Assembly: GCA_903860995.1 (NCBI GenBank)
Contig: CAIOSS010000341.1
Location: forward strand, 1-14,503
Source of the DNA: an uncultured delta proteobacterium
GTDB lineage: Bacteria; Myxococcota_A; Polyangia; Polyangiales; Ga0077539
DNA: 14,503 nt
Direction: 5' to 3'
Shown: positions 1 to 7,586 of the stretch, piece by piece
Numbering within the stretch: position 1 is the first letter of the stretch
Layout: the number at the start of each line of letters is the position of its first letter
Position numbers and translations under genes: made by a program
The notes under the pieces: generated by a model
What the model saw: only the letters and a program-made list of their open reading frames with translations
Databases searched by the model: none
Told to the model about the DNA's origin: nothing

Positions 1-199
1 CGAGGCCGTGTGGTCCGGGGCGAGCGGTCAAGGAGTCGCGAAGCTCCAGGGATCAAAGGGGTCACGCGGTAGATCGGGCGGTTTCGCTGTGAAGGTCAGC
101 GGTCTTACCGTAACCGCTGCACGAGCCCGCGTTATCGACGGCGCGATGCCCGATCGGCACGATGGGCGGACGCATGGACCCCCATCTGTCACTCCGCCG

Positions 200-481
200 T
201 GGTCTGTTCTTCCATCGCGCGCGGCGCCGACCTCGATCACCAGGTCGCGCGGGGGCTCCGGGCGCCGCGGCCGGTCGCGGTACGAGCTCCAGGAACGGGA
301 CCGAGGGCGCGCGTCCGAGTCGGCTCGACCACCACCGGAGCGTGCTCGCGGAGAACGCCTCGCCCGACGCGAAGGCCTCGGCTGTGAGGCCACTCGCTCG
401 CCATGCGCCAGCCCGCTCACGGCACCGCTGCACGGTCTGGGGAGCGGCACCCGCGGTCTTCCTTGAAGAGACCGCCGCCAT
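200..481 (-). pseudogene. Remnant of IS66-family accessory transposition gene (TnpA-like)
   Basis: Reading on the minus strand from the ATG at 481 (a GTG at 490 is also in frame), the product begins MAAVSSRK and carries a segment typical of the IS66 TnpA-like accessory protein: a helix-turn-helix-like stretch with WRASGLTAEAFASGEAFS followed by STLRWWSSRLGR, then the short conserved FLELVP. After FLELVP the family's next segment (P-rich, then DLVIEVGAA) appears in a different frame, around positions 290-225, so the coding frame is broken by an indel. The expected end of the protein is not recognisable and no TnpB or large IS66 transposase follows on the left. In the family the protein supports transposition together with TnpB and the transposase. 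Here it is almost certainly non-functional. A GGAGGG lies directly upstream of the ATG. Family assignment is by recall of the motif pattern, not by search. Confidence 0.6.
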
Positions 482-687
482 GCCCTCCACCGTGCATCCG
501 GCGAAAGCGCAGCGGAAGAACGCGGGCTCGTGCAGCGCTTACCATCACTCACCAGGCCTGCGACGCCCGCCAGTTCGGCTCCGCGTGATTGCGCGAAACA
601 GTCACCGACCGACGCAGTCGGGACGGTCACGGCAAGATCCATCGGGTCGCACCGTGCGCCTCTCCGGCCAATGTGTCGCCTTTGGGG

Positions 688-1080
688 TCACCGGGCTAAT
701 ATCAATACCTTCAGCTGGCTGGGCATCACGCGAGCGCCCTGGCTGTGGTGGCCATTGTGGAGTGTAATGCTCGTCACGCGCGTCGCAGACACCCCTCCCA
801 CGAGTACCGACGAGGCGCCCGTGAGATGGCGCGAACCCCCGCGCGAACCCCCGGAGACTGCGCCTTGCACGGAGGAGTGATCTCCCACCGAACACGGAAC
901 CACGGTGGCCAGCGTATGCGCCGGCATTCCGTCCACAAAAACTGCGTGCGCGACCCCGACGCCCATGCACCCAAAAGCCATATCACGGCTCGCGACAATG
1001 GGTGCCGCCGGGTCTATGCGCTGCGTGCACGCATCGACGATCGCCACGTCGATGCCATTGGACTGAGTGTTTGCAAACAT
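688..1080 (-). CDS. PAAR-like spike-tip protein, DUF4150 type (orphan)
   Basis: This 130-residue protein has the pattern of DUF4150/PAAR-like proteins: an MFA start, VFVDGMPAHTLATVVP at about residues 47-62, the glycine-rich GDHSSVQGAVSGG block (66-78), RHLTGASSVLVGG (84-96), SATRVTS, then an ending with PSQLKVLI (120-127). Members of the family form small conical tips that cap VgrG trimers in type VI secretion and often recruit effectors. The region that is usually proline-rich (the PxPVPVPYPN-like segment) has drifted here to DPAAPIVASRDMA, so it is a divergent member. A GAGAG sequence lies about 9 bases before the ATG. It stands alone between IS66 debris and mdh, on the strand opposite to the main spike operon at 3007-12820, and belongs to a different subtype from the DUF4150 protein at 10400. 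No toxin domain is fused to it. Confidence 0.75.
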   Translation of the reverse strand: MFANTQSNGIDVAIVDACTQRIDPAAPIVASRDMAFGCMGVGVAHAVFVDGMPAHTLATVVPCSVGDHSSVQGAVSGGSRGGSRHLTGASSVLVGGVSATRVTSITLHNGHHSQGARVMPSQLKVLILAR

Positions 1081-1231
1081 GGTTCGGTACTCTCACTGGG
1101 TCGGCACACGACGGTGCTGCGCTGGGGCAGCGAGCGCCAGTATTCACACATCAAGTCCGCGGTGCGTCGGATTCACGGTGGGCGCGAACGCCTGGCCGCC
1201 TACTCCAACGAGCACGCGGGCTAACGCTGAG

Positions 1232-1261
1232 GCATCCCCTCGTTTTTCATCGAGGGAATGC
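1232..1261 (-). terminator. Stem-loop 15 bases after mdh stop
   Basis: On the minus strand an 11-bp stem (GCATtCCCTCG with CGAGGGgATGC, one G-U pair) encloses the loop ATGAAAAA. The mismatch forms a wobble pair only in minus-strand RNA, which fits a hairpin at the 3' end of the mdh transcript. No U-tract follows, so intrinsic termination is uncertain; it could instead protect the 3' end of the messenger. Confidence 0.4.
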
Positions 1262-1276
1262 TTCCGGGGCTACCGG

Positions 1277-2263
1277 TCAGGTCAAAAGATGCTTCACGCC
1301 GTCGCGCTCCTCGGTGAGCTCTTTCAGCGAGAGGTCGATACGCTCGCGGGAGAACGCGTCGATTTCGAGTCCCTTGACGGCCTCCCACTTGCCATTCGCA
1401 CAAACGCAGGGAACCCCGAAAATCATGCCCTCGGGGATTCCATAGTCCCCATCGGAGACCACGCCCATCGTGACCCATTCGCCGTTGGAGCCAGCATTCC
1501 AGTCGCGCATGTGGTCCATGGCGGCGTTGGCAGCAGAGGCAGCCGAGGAGAGCCCGCGGGCCTCGATGATCGCCGCGCCTCGCTTGGCGACCTTCGGAAT
1601 GTACTCGTTCTTGTACCAGCCCTCGTCGACGAGCGACGCCGCGGCCTGGCCGCGCACCGTCGTAAAGCGAATGTCGGGATACATCGTCGGAGAGTGGTTG
1701 CCCCACACCACCATGCCGCGCACGTCGGTCACGAGAGAGTGGGTGCGTGCCGCGATCTGCGACACCGCGCGGTTGTGGTCGAGGCGCATCATCGAGGTGA
1801 ACGAGGTGCGCGGGAGGCTCTTGGCGGTGTTCATCGTGATGAGGGCATTGGTGTTCGCAGGGTTGCCCAAGCCGAGCACCTTGATGTCGCGCGACGCCAC
1901 TTCGTCGATGGCGCGCCCTTGTTCAGTGAAGATCTTCGCGTTCTCGAGCAGCAGGTCTTTGCGCTCCATGCCCGGCCCGCGCGGCTTGGCGCCCACGAGA
2001 AGCGCCTGCTGCGCATCTTTGAAAGCCACCCTGGGATCGGAGGTGCCAACGAGACCTGCGAGCAGTGGAAACGCGCAATCGTCGAGCTCCATCATCACGC
2101 CCTTGAGCGCGGCTTGCGCCTTTTCTCCAGGCAGCTCGAGCAGTTGCAGGATGACCGGCTGGTCTTTGCCGAGCATGTCGCCGCTAGCGATCCGAAAAAT
2201 CAACGCATAGCCAATTTGGCCGGCCGCACCGGTCACTGCAACTCTCACAGGAAGCTTCGCCAT
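1277..2263 (-). CDS. mdh: Malate dehydrogenase (NAD-dependent, cytosolic-type)
   Basis: This 328-residue enzyme interconverts malate and oxaloacetate with NAD in the citric acid cycle, in the cytoplasm. The start region MAKLPVRVAVTGAAGQIGYA contains the Rossmann nucleotide-binding GAAGQIG (residues 12-18), GLGNPANTNA (131-140) is the conserved loop, and catalytic residues are visible: Asp162 and Arg165 in RLDHNRA and His190 in GNHSPTMYPD. Substrate-binding arginines are likely Arg95 and Arg101 in PRGPGMER. Length matches the family. The open frame extends 202 codons further upstream, but that part is unrelated, and the chosen ATG has AGAGGG about 8 bases before it and gives the canonical N-terminus. 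A possible -35 TTGACT lies at 2349-2344 (minus) but no good -10 follows. It is the only clearly housekeeping gene here, and both sides carry mobile-element debris. Confidence 0.97.
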   Translation of the reverse strand: MAKLPVRVAVTGAAGQIGYALIFRIASGDMLGKDQPVILQLLELPGEKAQAALKGVMMELDDCAFPLLAGLVGTSDPRVAFKDAQQALLVGAKPRGPGMERKDLLLENAKIFTEQGRAIDEVASRDIKVLGLGNPANTNALITMNTAKSLPRTSFTSMMRLDHNRAVSQIAARTHSLVTDVRGMVVWGNHSPTMYPDIRFTTVRGQAAASLVDEGWYKNEYIPKVAKRGAAIIEARGLSSAASAANAAMDHMRDWNAGSNGEWVTMGVVSDGDYGIPEGMIFGVPCVCANGKWEAVKGLEIDAFSRERIDLSLKELTEERDGVKHLLT

Positions 2264-2414
2264 GGCGTAACCCTCTTCTTCTTCCATGGCACCGCCAGCT
2301 CGCGGGGCCAGGTACGAGGACAGTAGTGAATCCACCATACGGTAGTCAACGGCCTGTCTCGAGTATCCGCAGGGCTGAGTGCTTGAGCTGACCGCCGCTT
2401 CGGCCGCAGCAGAT

Positions 2415-2869
2415 CTACCGCCAGCGCGCCGAGACCCCTCTGGACCGAAGCTCCGGGATTCTGTACGCGCCGTCGGCCTCGCGCATGACCTCGACCTCGG
2501 CGAGCGCCGCCGCCGCAGCCTCCTCGCGGGCCTGCCAGGCGGGCGTACGTCCCGGACCGTGCGACGACTGCGCGTACGCCTCGCGGGCCTTCCCCACCGC
2601 AGCCGGTGCTGCAGTGGCCTGCTCGCGCGCCTCCCACGAAGAGGGCGGCGGTGATCAGCACCCGAAGAAACTGCACGCCCTCGGGGCTCTCGAAGAGTGC
2701 ACGCTGGGCCGGCGGTGCGCTCGGTCGCGGCGGCGCGGGCGGTCCAGCCCAGCATCGTCGTGCAAGCCACGCCGAGGCCGTCGGCCGCCTGCTGCCGGGT
2801 GAGCACGCGATCACGTCGTGCCGCCTCCACGTCGAGAACCCCTATGCCCGTGCGCGAGGGGCGAGGCAC
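2415..2869 (-). pseudogene. Frameshifted remnant with HTH start, probably dead IS/transposase-like gene
   Basis: Coherent protein-like segments follow one another in three different minus-strand frames. First, from 2869, a start MPRPSRTGIGVLDVEAARRD and a helix-turn-helix LTRQQAADGLGVACTTMLGW. Then, at about 2705-2615, RALFESPEGVQFLRVLITAA. Finally, at about 2630-2415, a helical stretch with PAWQAREEAAAAALAEVEVM ending at a stop. A terminal HTH followed by an F-ESP-GV-FL motif recalls the N-terminus of a large transposase-like family seen in mobile regions, but I cannot name it with certainty. The two frame changes indicate decay of a once-intact gene. The first frame continues without a stop into mdh, which explains the long extension of that open frame. 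The alternative is that only the last segment is a small real gene. Confidence 0.4.
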
Positions 2870-3006
2870 CTGACGGGTCGAACGAGGCGCTTGCGTGGCG
2901 AGGGAGGGCTGGGCAGGTTCGTTCGAGGCGTTGACGGCGGGTGTTCGTATCAGGTACGCACGGGAGCTTTCTATCCGTTACACGGATGGAGTCAGGAGCC
3001 CTCGAG
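2870..3006 (+). promoter_or_regulatory. Leader region of the spike operon with direct repeats, dyad and RBS
   Basis: Several signals lie ahead of the first operon gene. A near-direct repeat, TCGAACGAGGCG (2878-2889) and TCGTTCGAGGCG (2919-2930), has a 41-base period. A TTGACG (2931-2936) resembles a -35 box, but no convincing -10 box follows. A 6-bp dyad ATCCGT-TAC-ACGGAT lies at 2973-2987, just before the ribosome-binding AGGAG at 2994-2998, which is 8 bases from the ATG at 3007 and decides that start. The repeats and dyad could be operator sites; that is inference. Confidence 0.35.
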
Positions 3007-4944
3007 ATGTCAAGCGCACAAGATGCAGCCCGCCCAAGTTCGCCGCTGACGACAGCAACGCTCGACATGCCCGCTTCCCAGACTTCGGCGCAGCGGGCAG
3101 CGGACCGAAAGGCGGCCCGCGATGCCCGTCTGGCCCGTGCGACCCACGCGGGCGATTCGGGCGAGCAGCGGCTTCGCATCAAGGTACCCACGGCCCAGGC
3201 GGAGATGCTCCTCGGCCTGGCCGACGACGGGCAGCAGGGGGTGCGTCTTCGCACGAGCGCAGATATCTTTCGCACTGCCAAACACATGAATAGTGAGAAC
3301 GAGCAGGTTCGCTCGAACTCGACTTTCGCCCTGGGCGTAGACCATCGCGGCTTCGTGGGCGCGCTCACGACCGTTGATCATGGCAACTACTACGTCTGCG
3401 CGGCGTCGTGGTTCGGCTCCAGTCTCGGCAATTCCTATCATCACGCGGCTCGCATCGGATCAATCCTCGAACTCGGGGTCAACGCCTTCCGGATCTACCT
3501 TACCTTATGGGGTAAGAGCTGGACGGGGAATTGGTCCGTCTTGACCAAGTCTCTCACCCTCGGGCAGATGACTTGGATGGGGTCGAATGCGCTCTTGTCG
3601 CCGACGTCCGGAGCGGAGGCCGGGGCCGGGAATTTTGACTACATGAAGTCCGGTCATGTGGGCATGTTTGGCGCGCGCAGCGTGAAACTCGAGAGCCTCG
3701 AGGGTGTGTCGTCCTCCGCGGGGTTGTTCAATAGCCACAGCGCAGGCCTCTCCGCGAGTGTGAATAGCCTCCTGTCTGCAAGCGTAAACTCTGGCTTCCT
3801 GACGAGCCTCAATGGGGCTTACGGCGCATCGATCAATGCCGCAGACGCGGGGGTCATCGGTGGCGTTGGGGCGCAACTCTCGTCGCGCGTCGGAGTTTGC
3901 AAGGTCGAAGGCGCCAGTATCCGTATCGGAAACCGCCGTCAGGCTGGCGCGAAGGCCACCTATGTCTCTGGGCTGCAGGAGCGGACGGAAGACCTATGGC
4001 TTCGCGCCCATGACTTCATCGAGATGGGCCTGCCATCGACCCACCAGCTCCCGGAGACCCCGATAGACTATCCCAAGGATGGCCATCTCATCAACCATGA
4101 TCGCCCCCCGGTGGGCATGCAGATATTGCGCGGTATGGTGCGCACTAGCACCGATGATGCTTCGGTGACCTTGAGCAGCGAGGTGCTAACGCTCGCCGAC
4201 AAGAGCTTCCTCAAGGTGGGGATAAATCGGGTCACTCTGGGGCGTCTGAAGGCTGCGCCGATGGGCGCGAGTACGGCCGCCCTCCTCGTAGCCCGAAGAA
4301 TTTACAATGACGCGTGGGGTGAGGCGGAGGGCGTCGTCAAGCAGGTCAAATCGATTCTACCGTCGGCGACCATGGCATCGGTGGCGGCGACTGTGGCAAA
4401 CGTTTCGATTTTTGGTATCGCCACCGCCCATGCGGCGGCGGCCGGGGCGGGCCTGGGAGCGGTTGCGGCCGACGGCGAAGAAGAGGCGGGCGCCGAGGCC
4501 GGTGCAAAGGTCGGCGCCATCGCCGGCACTGTCGTCGGCGGGGTTGTCGCCCTGACGACGATGATGATGAGCGCGATGAAGGCGGCCGGCGTCGCCCAGC
4601 GCGCCGGTCAGGAGGCTGCCCAGAAGGCGTACAGCGCCGCAATCAAGGCCGCGGTTTTGACCGAGCAGGCGCCAACCCTCGATCCGACGGCACCTCAGGT
4701 GGTCGTCGCAGACGGCTTCGTGAGGCTTTCATACGGCCCGCCCGGCCCGTTACAGTCGAGCATTACCCTCAACGCCACCGGCATCGTCATCAAGGGGCCG
4801 AAGGTCGTTATAAACGACATCGAGCAAGCGCTGCCCCCCAACGTCCCTGCGCCGCCTCCGCTTCCGGATCTGCCAGAGCCCCCGCCGGTGGCGGCGCCTG
4901 AAATCCCGCGAGTCCCGCTGCTACTAACACAAGTTCTACCGTAG
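3007..4944 (+). CDS. VgrG-tail-like protein with glycine-rich hydrophobic segments, uncharacterised
   Basis: I do not recognise a named family for this 645-residue protein. Residues 54-84 (RLRIKVPTAQAEMLLGL and RLRTSAD) look like the VgrG region that follows the gp5 OB fold. Residues 210-320 are Ser/Gly/Asn-rich with irregular short repeats, as in an elongated beta structure. Residues 388-415 and 567-604 (SITLNATGIVIKGPKVVIN) resemble the repetitive beta-helix of a VgrG tail. Between them lie hydrophobic, glycine-zipper-like segments (about 455-487 and 500-527) around an acidic patch DGEEEAGAE, and a helical stretch to 550. The C-terminus (609-637) is proline-rich. There is no signal peptide. 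It opens the operon, 20 bases ahead of the DUF2169 gene. The VgrG at the operon's other end lacks such a tail, so this may be a detached tail, possibly carrying a membrane-active effector. The ATG at 3007 is preferred over GTG 2941 and ATG 2986 because of the AGGAG before it. Confidence 0.7.
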   Translation: MSSAQDAARPSSPLTTATLDMPASQTSAQRAADRKAARDARLARATHAGDSGEQRLRIKVPTAQAEMLLGLADDGQQGVRLRTSADIFRTAKHMNSENEQVRSNSTFALGVDHRGFVGALTTVDHGNYYVCAASWFGSSLGNSYHHAARIGSILELGVNAFRIYLTLWGKSWTGNWSVLTKSLTLGQMTWMGSNALLSPTSGAEAGAGNFDYMKSGHVGMFGARSVKLESLEGVSSSAGLFNSHSAGLSASVNSLLSASVNSGFLTSLNGAYGASINAADAGVIGGVGAQLSSRVGVCKVEGASIRIGNRRQAGAKATYVSGLQERTEDLWLRAHDFIEMGLPSTHQLPETPIDYPKDGHLINHDRPPVGMQILRGMVRTSTDDASVTLSSEVLTLADKSFLKVGINRVTLGRLKAAPMGASTAALLVARRIYNDAWGEAEGVVKQVKSILPSATMASVAATVANVSIFGIATAHAAAAGAGLGAVAADGEEEAGAEAGAKVGAIAGTVVGGVVALTTMMMSAMKAAGVAQRAGQEAAQKAYSAAIKAAVLTEQAPTLDPTAPQVVVADGFVRLSYGPPGPLQSSITLNATGIVIKGPKVVINDIEQALPPNVPAPPPLPDLPEPPPVAAPEIPRVPLLLTQVLP

Positions 4945-4964
4945 TAGACCGGCACTCCACGCGC

Positions 4965-7586
4965 ATGGGCATTCATCTCTTCAATGACACTTCGCTCGCT
5001 CTCGGGTTTGTCTCGGGTCGCGTGCAGCAGAGCGGCTATCACCTCACGGTGATCGTCAAGGGCACCTTCACGCTCGCACCCGAGGCCACCGCGTATGCGC
5101 CCGACCGGCCGATCCTCACGGGCGATGCCGCCTGGGACGAAGACGCGCCTTCGAGCCTGCGGTATGCGTCTGATTTCGCACCGTTCAAGCCCCGGGCCGA
5201 TGTCACTCTGCAAGGCACCTGGCACAGCCCGGGCGGGCGCGAAGTGCTCGCGGGCCGCGCAAGCGTTCGTGTCGGTACATGGCAGAAGACACTCTTCGTC
5301 TGCGGTGATCGGCAGTTCGTTCCGCAGGGCTTCGGACTGTACGACGTGAGCGAGGCGCGGCCGTTTCGGTCGATGCCGCTTCGCTACGAGCGTGCGTTTG
5401 GCGGTGCCGACTACGCCGCAAACCCCCTGGGAATGGGCTGCACGGCGTCGGCCGACGGCAGCATTGCGCTGCCCAACTGGGAAATTCCCTCGGCGCTGAT
5501 CTCCTCGACCGACGATCGCCCCGGGCCGGCAGGGTTTGGCCCCGTCGACCGCACCTGGCCGCAACGGACGACGAAACTCGGTACCTACAATGGTGCCTGG
5601 CTGCGCGAGCGCTGGCCGTACTTTCCAGACGACTTCGACTGGGGATACTTCAACGCCGCGCCCGCCGATCAGCAGATTCCCTATCTTCGCGGGGATGAGT
5701 CGATCAGCCTGGAGGGGCTGCATTCCGGCGTCTCGACCTTTTCTTCGCGACTCCCGGGCGTTCGACCGCGTTGCTTTGTGCGCATCTCACGGTCGGCGGA
5801 GGCCAGCACCGAAGAGGTCGTGCTGAATCTCGACACGGTCACCATCGACGCCGACACCGGGGTGGTTTCGCTCGTCTGGCGCGGGCTGATTCCGGTGCAA
5901 TCACGGGAGTACGAAGAGGTCGAGAAGGCGTTGCTCGTCGTGGAGTCACTGCACGACCCCGCGCGCCCGGCCTCGGACTATGCAGACCCCAACGGGTGGC
6001 GGCCGGCGACTCCATCGCCGCAAGAGCTTGCGGCGACGGAAGATGCGGCGCAGCGCGGTGCTCCGGTGGAGATGCCGGAACCGAGGCCGCCGGTGGTGGC
6101 CGCAGACCCGGAAGAGGTCGCGGCGCTCGACGAGGAGCGCGCGACGCTGAAAGCCGCAGGGGTTGACCCGGCGCTTCTCGAGCGCTTGAAGGGCGTGACG
6201 AGCGCCGCAGCGTTTTCTGCCATCATCATGGCAAGTCTGCCCGTGGCGTCCGAGGAAGACGAAGCGACGACTCCGGCGCCGGCGCCAGCGGACGACCCGC
6301 TGAAGAGGGAGTTCGACGAGACCCTGGGCGAGCTGCGGGCGGCCGGGGCTGACCCGGCGCTCTTGAAGAAGCTCGAGGCCGAGACGACGCGAAGCGGTTT
6401 TCTCGGGGTGCTCATCGGAGGCTTTCCGCCTCCGCAATCGCCCGAAGAAGCGCAGGAGCGTGGGGCCTTGCTCGAGTCCCTGGCCGCCGCTGCGACCCTC
6501 GAGCGGGCCCAGGCGCTGTCCGGCGCCGCGGCACCGCGGGTCGCAAGGGGTGAGCATCTCACGCGCGACGAGGCGCTGGCGTTCGCCGCCGTCGGCGCCA
6601 GCCTGGCCGGGTCGAATCTCACCGAACTCGACCTCGCCGGGGCCGACTTTTCGGGCGCAAACCTCTCCGGCGCGAACCTCACCGGAGCGCGGCTGGTGCG
6701 GGCCAATCTGACCGGCGCCGATCTCACCGCAGCCACCATGCGCCTCGCGGATTTGACCGAGGCGGTGCTCATGGACGCGGTGGCGCAAGACGCCAATTGC
6801 GAGCAGGCGACACTCATCGGGGCCAACCTCACCGGAGCAAACTTCGCCCACGCCGTCATGGCGGCGGCGCAGCTCGACCGGGCGGTGCTCGATCGGTCTG
6901 ACTTCACCGGTGCGAGGCTCACTTCGGCGACGCTCGTCGAGGCCTCGATGGTCGGCGCGCGCTTCGACGATGCCGATCTTCGGGGGGCTCATCTCATGCG
7001 GGTTCGCGGGGCGAAGGCATCACTTCGCAAGGCGCTGCTCGAGGCCGCCCGGCTCGATGGCGCGCAACTCGACGGGGCGATGCTGATGCTGTGTGAGCTA
7101 TCGCGGGCGACCTTCGATGGCGCGTCGCTACGGGCTGCGTTTCTCGAGCAGGCGCGCGGTCTCGAGGCGTCGTTTCGGGAGGCTGATCTCACCAACGCCC
7201 GGGTCGACGGTGCACGCTTCGTCGGCGGTCGGTTTGGGATGATTCGCGCGGAGAATTCGAGTTGGTCCGGGGCCGAACTCACGGCAACCGACTTCGAAGG
7301 CGCGAGTCTGCCGGCGGCCAACTTCACTGATGCGATTGCGATTCGAGCGAACTTCCATCGGTCGCGTCTCGAGGGCGCCAACCTCTCGAAGGCACGTCTG
7401 ATGGCCGCGAGGCTGACCAAGACAAACCTGTTTCGCGCCCGACTCGGCGGCGCCGATCTCACCGGCGCCGACTGCCGCGGCAGCAATCTCTTCGAGTGCG
7501 ACCTCTTCGAGGCCCACACAACCGACACCCGCTTCGAACAAGCAAACCTGCATCGCACGCTGCTCGCAGCACGGAGCCCCGAATGA
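4965..7586 (+). CDS. DUF2169 domain protein fused to C-terminal pentapeptide-repeat solenoid
   Basis: This 873-residue protein has three parts. Residues 1-330 are a DUF2169 domain, seen in LRYERAFGGADYAANPLGMG (139-158), DRPGPAGFGPVDRTWPQR (184-201), GTYNGAW and DFDWGYFNAAPADQQIPYLR (223-242). Residues 331-545 are an acidic, proline-containing linker with a duplicated helical module (388-427 and 450-490, each with L.AAG.DPALL..L). From about 545 to the end come tandem pentapeptide repeats of the A(D/N)LSG type, which fold as a right-handed quadrilateral beta helix. In other bacteria DUF2169 proteins work as adaptors needed to load DUF4150 PAAR-like effectors on the type VI spike, and a DUF4150 gene lies downstream, so the same role is inferred. 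The protein is probably cytoplasmic. No strong ribosome-binding site precedes the ATG; the gene starts 20 bases after its neighbour's stop, and its own stop overlaps the next start. Confidence 0.9.
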   Translation: MGIHLFNDTSLALGFVSGRVQQSGYHLTVIVKGTFTLAPEATAYAPDRPILTGDAAWDEDAPSSLRYASDFAPFKPRADVTLQGTWHSPGGREVLAGRASVRVGTWQKTLFVCGDRQFVPQGFGLYDVSEARPFRSMPLRYERAFGGADYAANPLGMGCTASADGSIALPNWEIPSALISSTDDRPGPAGFGPVDRTWPQRTTKLGTYNGAWLRERWPYFPDDFDWGYFNAAPADQQIPYLRGDESISLEGLHSGVSTFSSRLPGVRPRCFVRISRSAEASTEEVVLNLDTVTIDADTGVVSLVWRGLIPVQSREYEEVEKALLVVESLHDPARPASDYADPNGWRPATPSPQELAATEDAAQRGAPVEMPEPRPPVVAADPEEVAALDEERATLKAAGVDPALLERLKGVTSAAAFSAIIMASLPVASEEDEATTPAPAPADDPLKREFDETLGELRAAGADPALLKKLEAETTRSGFLGVLIGGFPPPQSPEEAQERGALLESLAAAATLERAQALSGAAAPRVARGEHLTRDEALAFAAVGASLAGSNLTELDLAGADFSGANLSGANLTGARLVRANLTGADLTAATMRLADLTEAVLMDAVAQDANCEQATLIGANLTGANFAHAVMAAAQLDRAVLDRSDFTGARLTSATLVEASMVGARFDDADLRGAHLMRVRGAKASLRKALLEAARLDGAQLDGAMLMLCELSRATFDGASLRAAFLEQARGLEASFREADLTNARVDGARFVGGRFGMIRAENSSWSGAELTATDFEGASLPAANFTDAIAIRANFHRSRLEGANLSKARLMAARLTKTNLFRARLGGADLTGADCRGSNLFECDLFEAHTTDTRFEQANLHRTLLAARSPE

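Noticed and set aside
28..642. 204-codon minus-strand open frame at the left end
   Set aside because: Only a short central part (around 225-290) is meaningful, as the shifted continuation of the IS66 remnant; the rest is Arg/Pro-rich shadow sequence.
1067..2326. Long plus-strand open frame (419 codons) across mdh
   Set aside because: It is antisense to mdh, whose product is unmistakable; the frame is open because of high GC and codon bias, and its product is rich in Arg/His with no family pattern.
2321..2349. Sigma-70-type promoter for mdh
   Set aside because: The -35-like TTGACT is good, but the hexamer 17 bases downstream (CTACTG) does not resemble a -10 box, so it is only mentioned under mdh.
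2264..2869. N-terminal extension of mdh by 202 residues
   Set aside because: The extension is not part of any MDH; the ATG at 2263 has a good RBS and gives the canonical start, and the upstream part reads as decayed mobile-element sequence.
2941..3006. GTG start at 2941 for the first operon gene
   Set aside because: The AGGAG 8 bases before the ATG at 3007 is much better placed, and the extra 22 residues lie over the likely leader signals.
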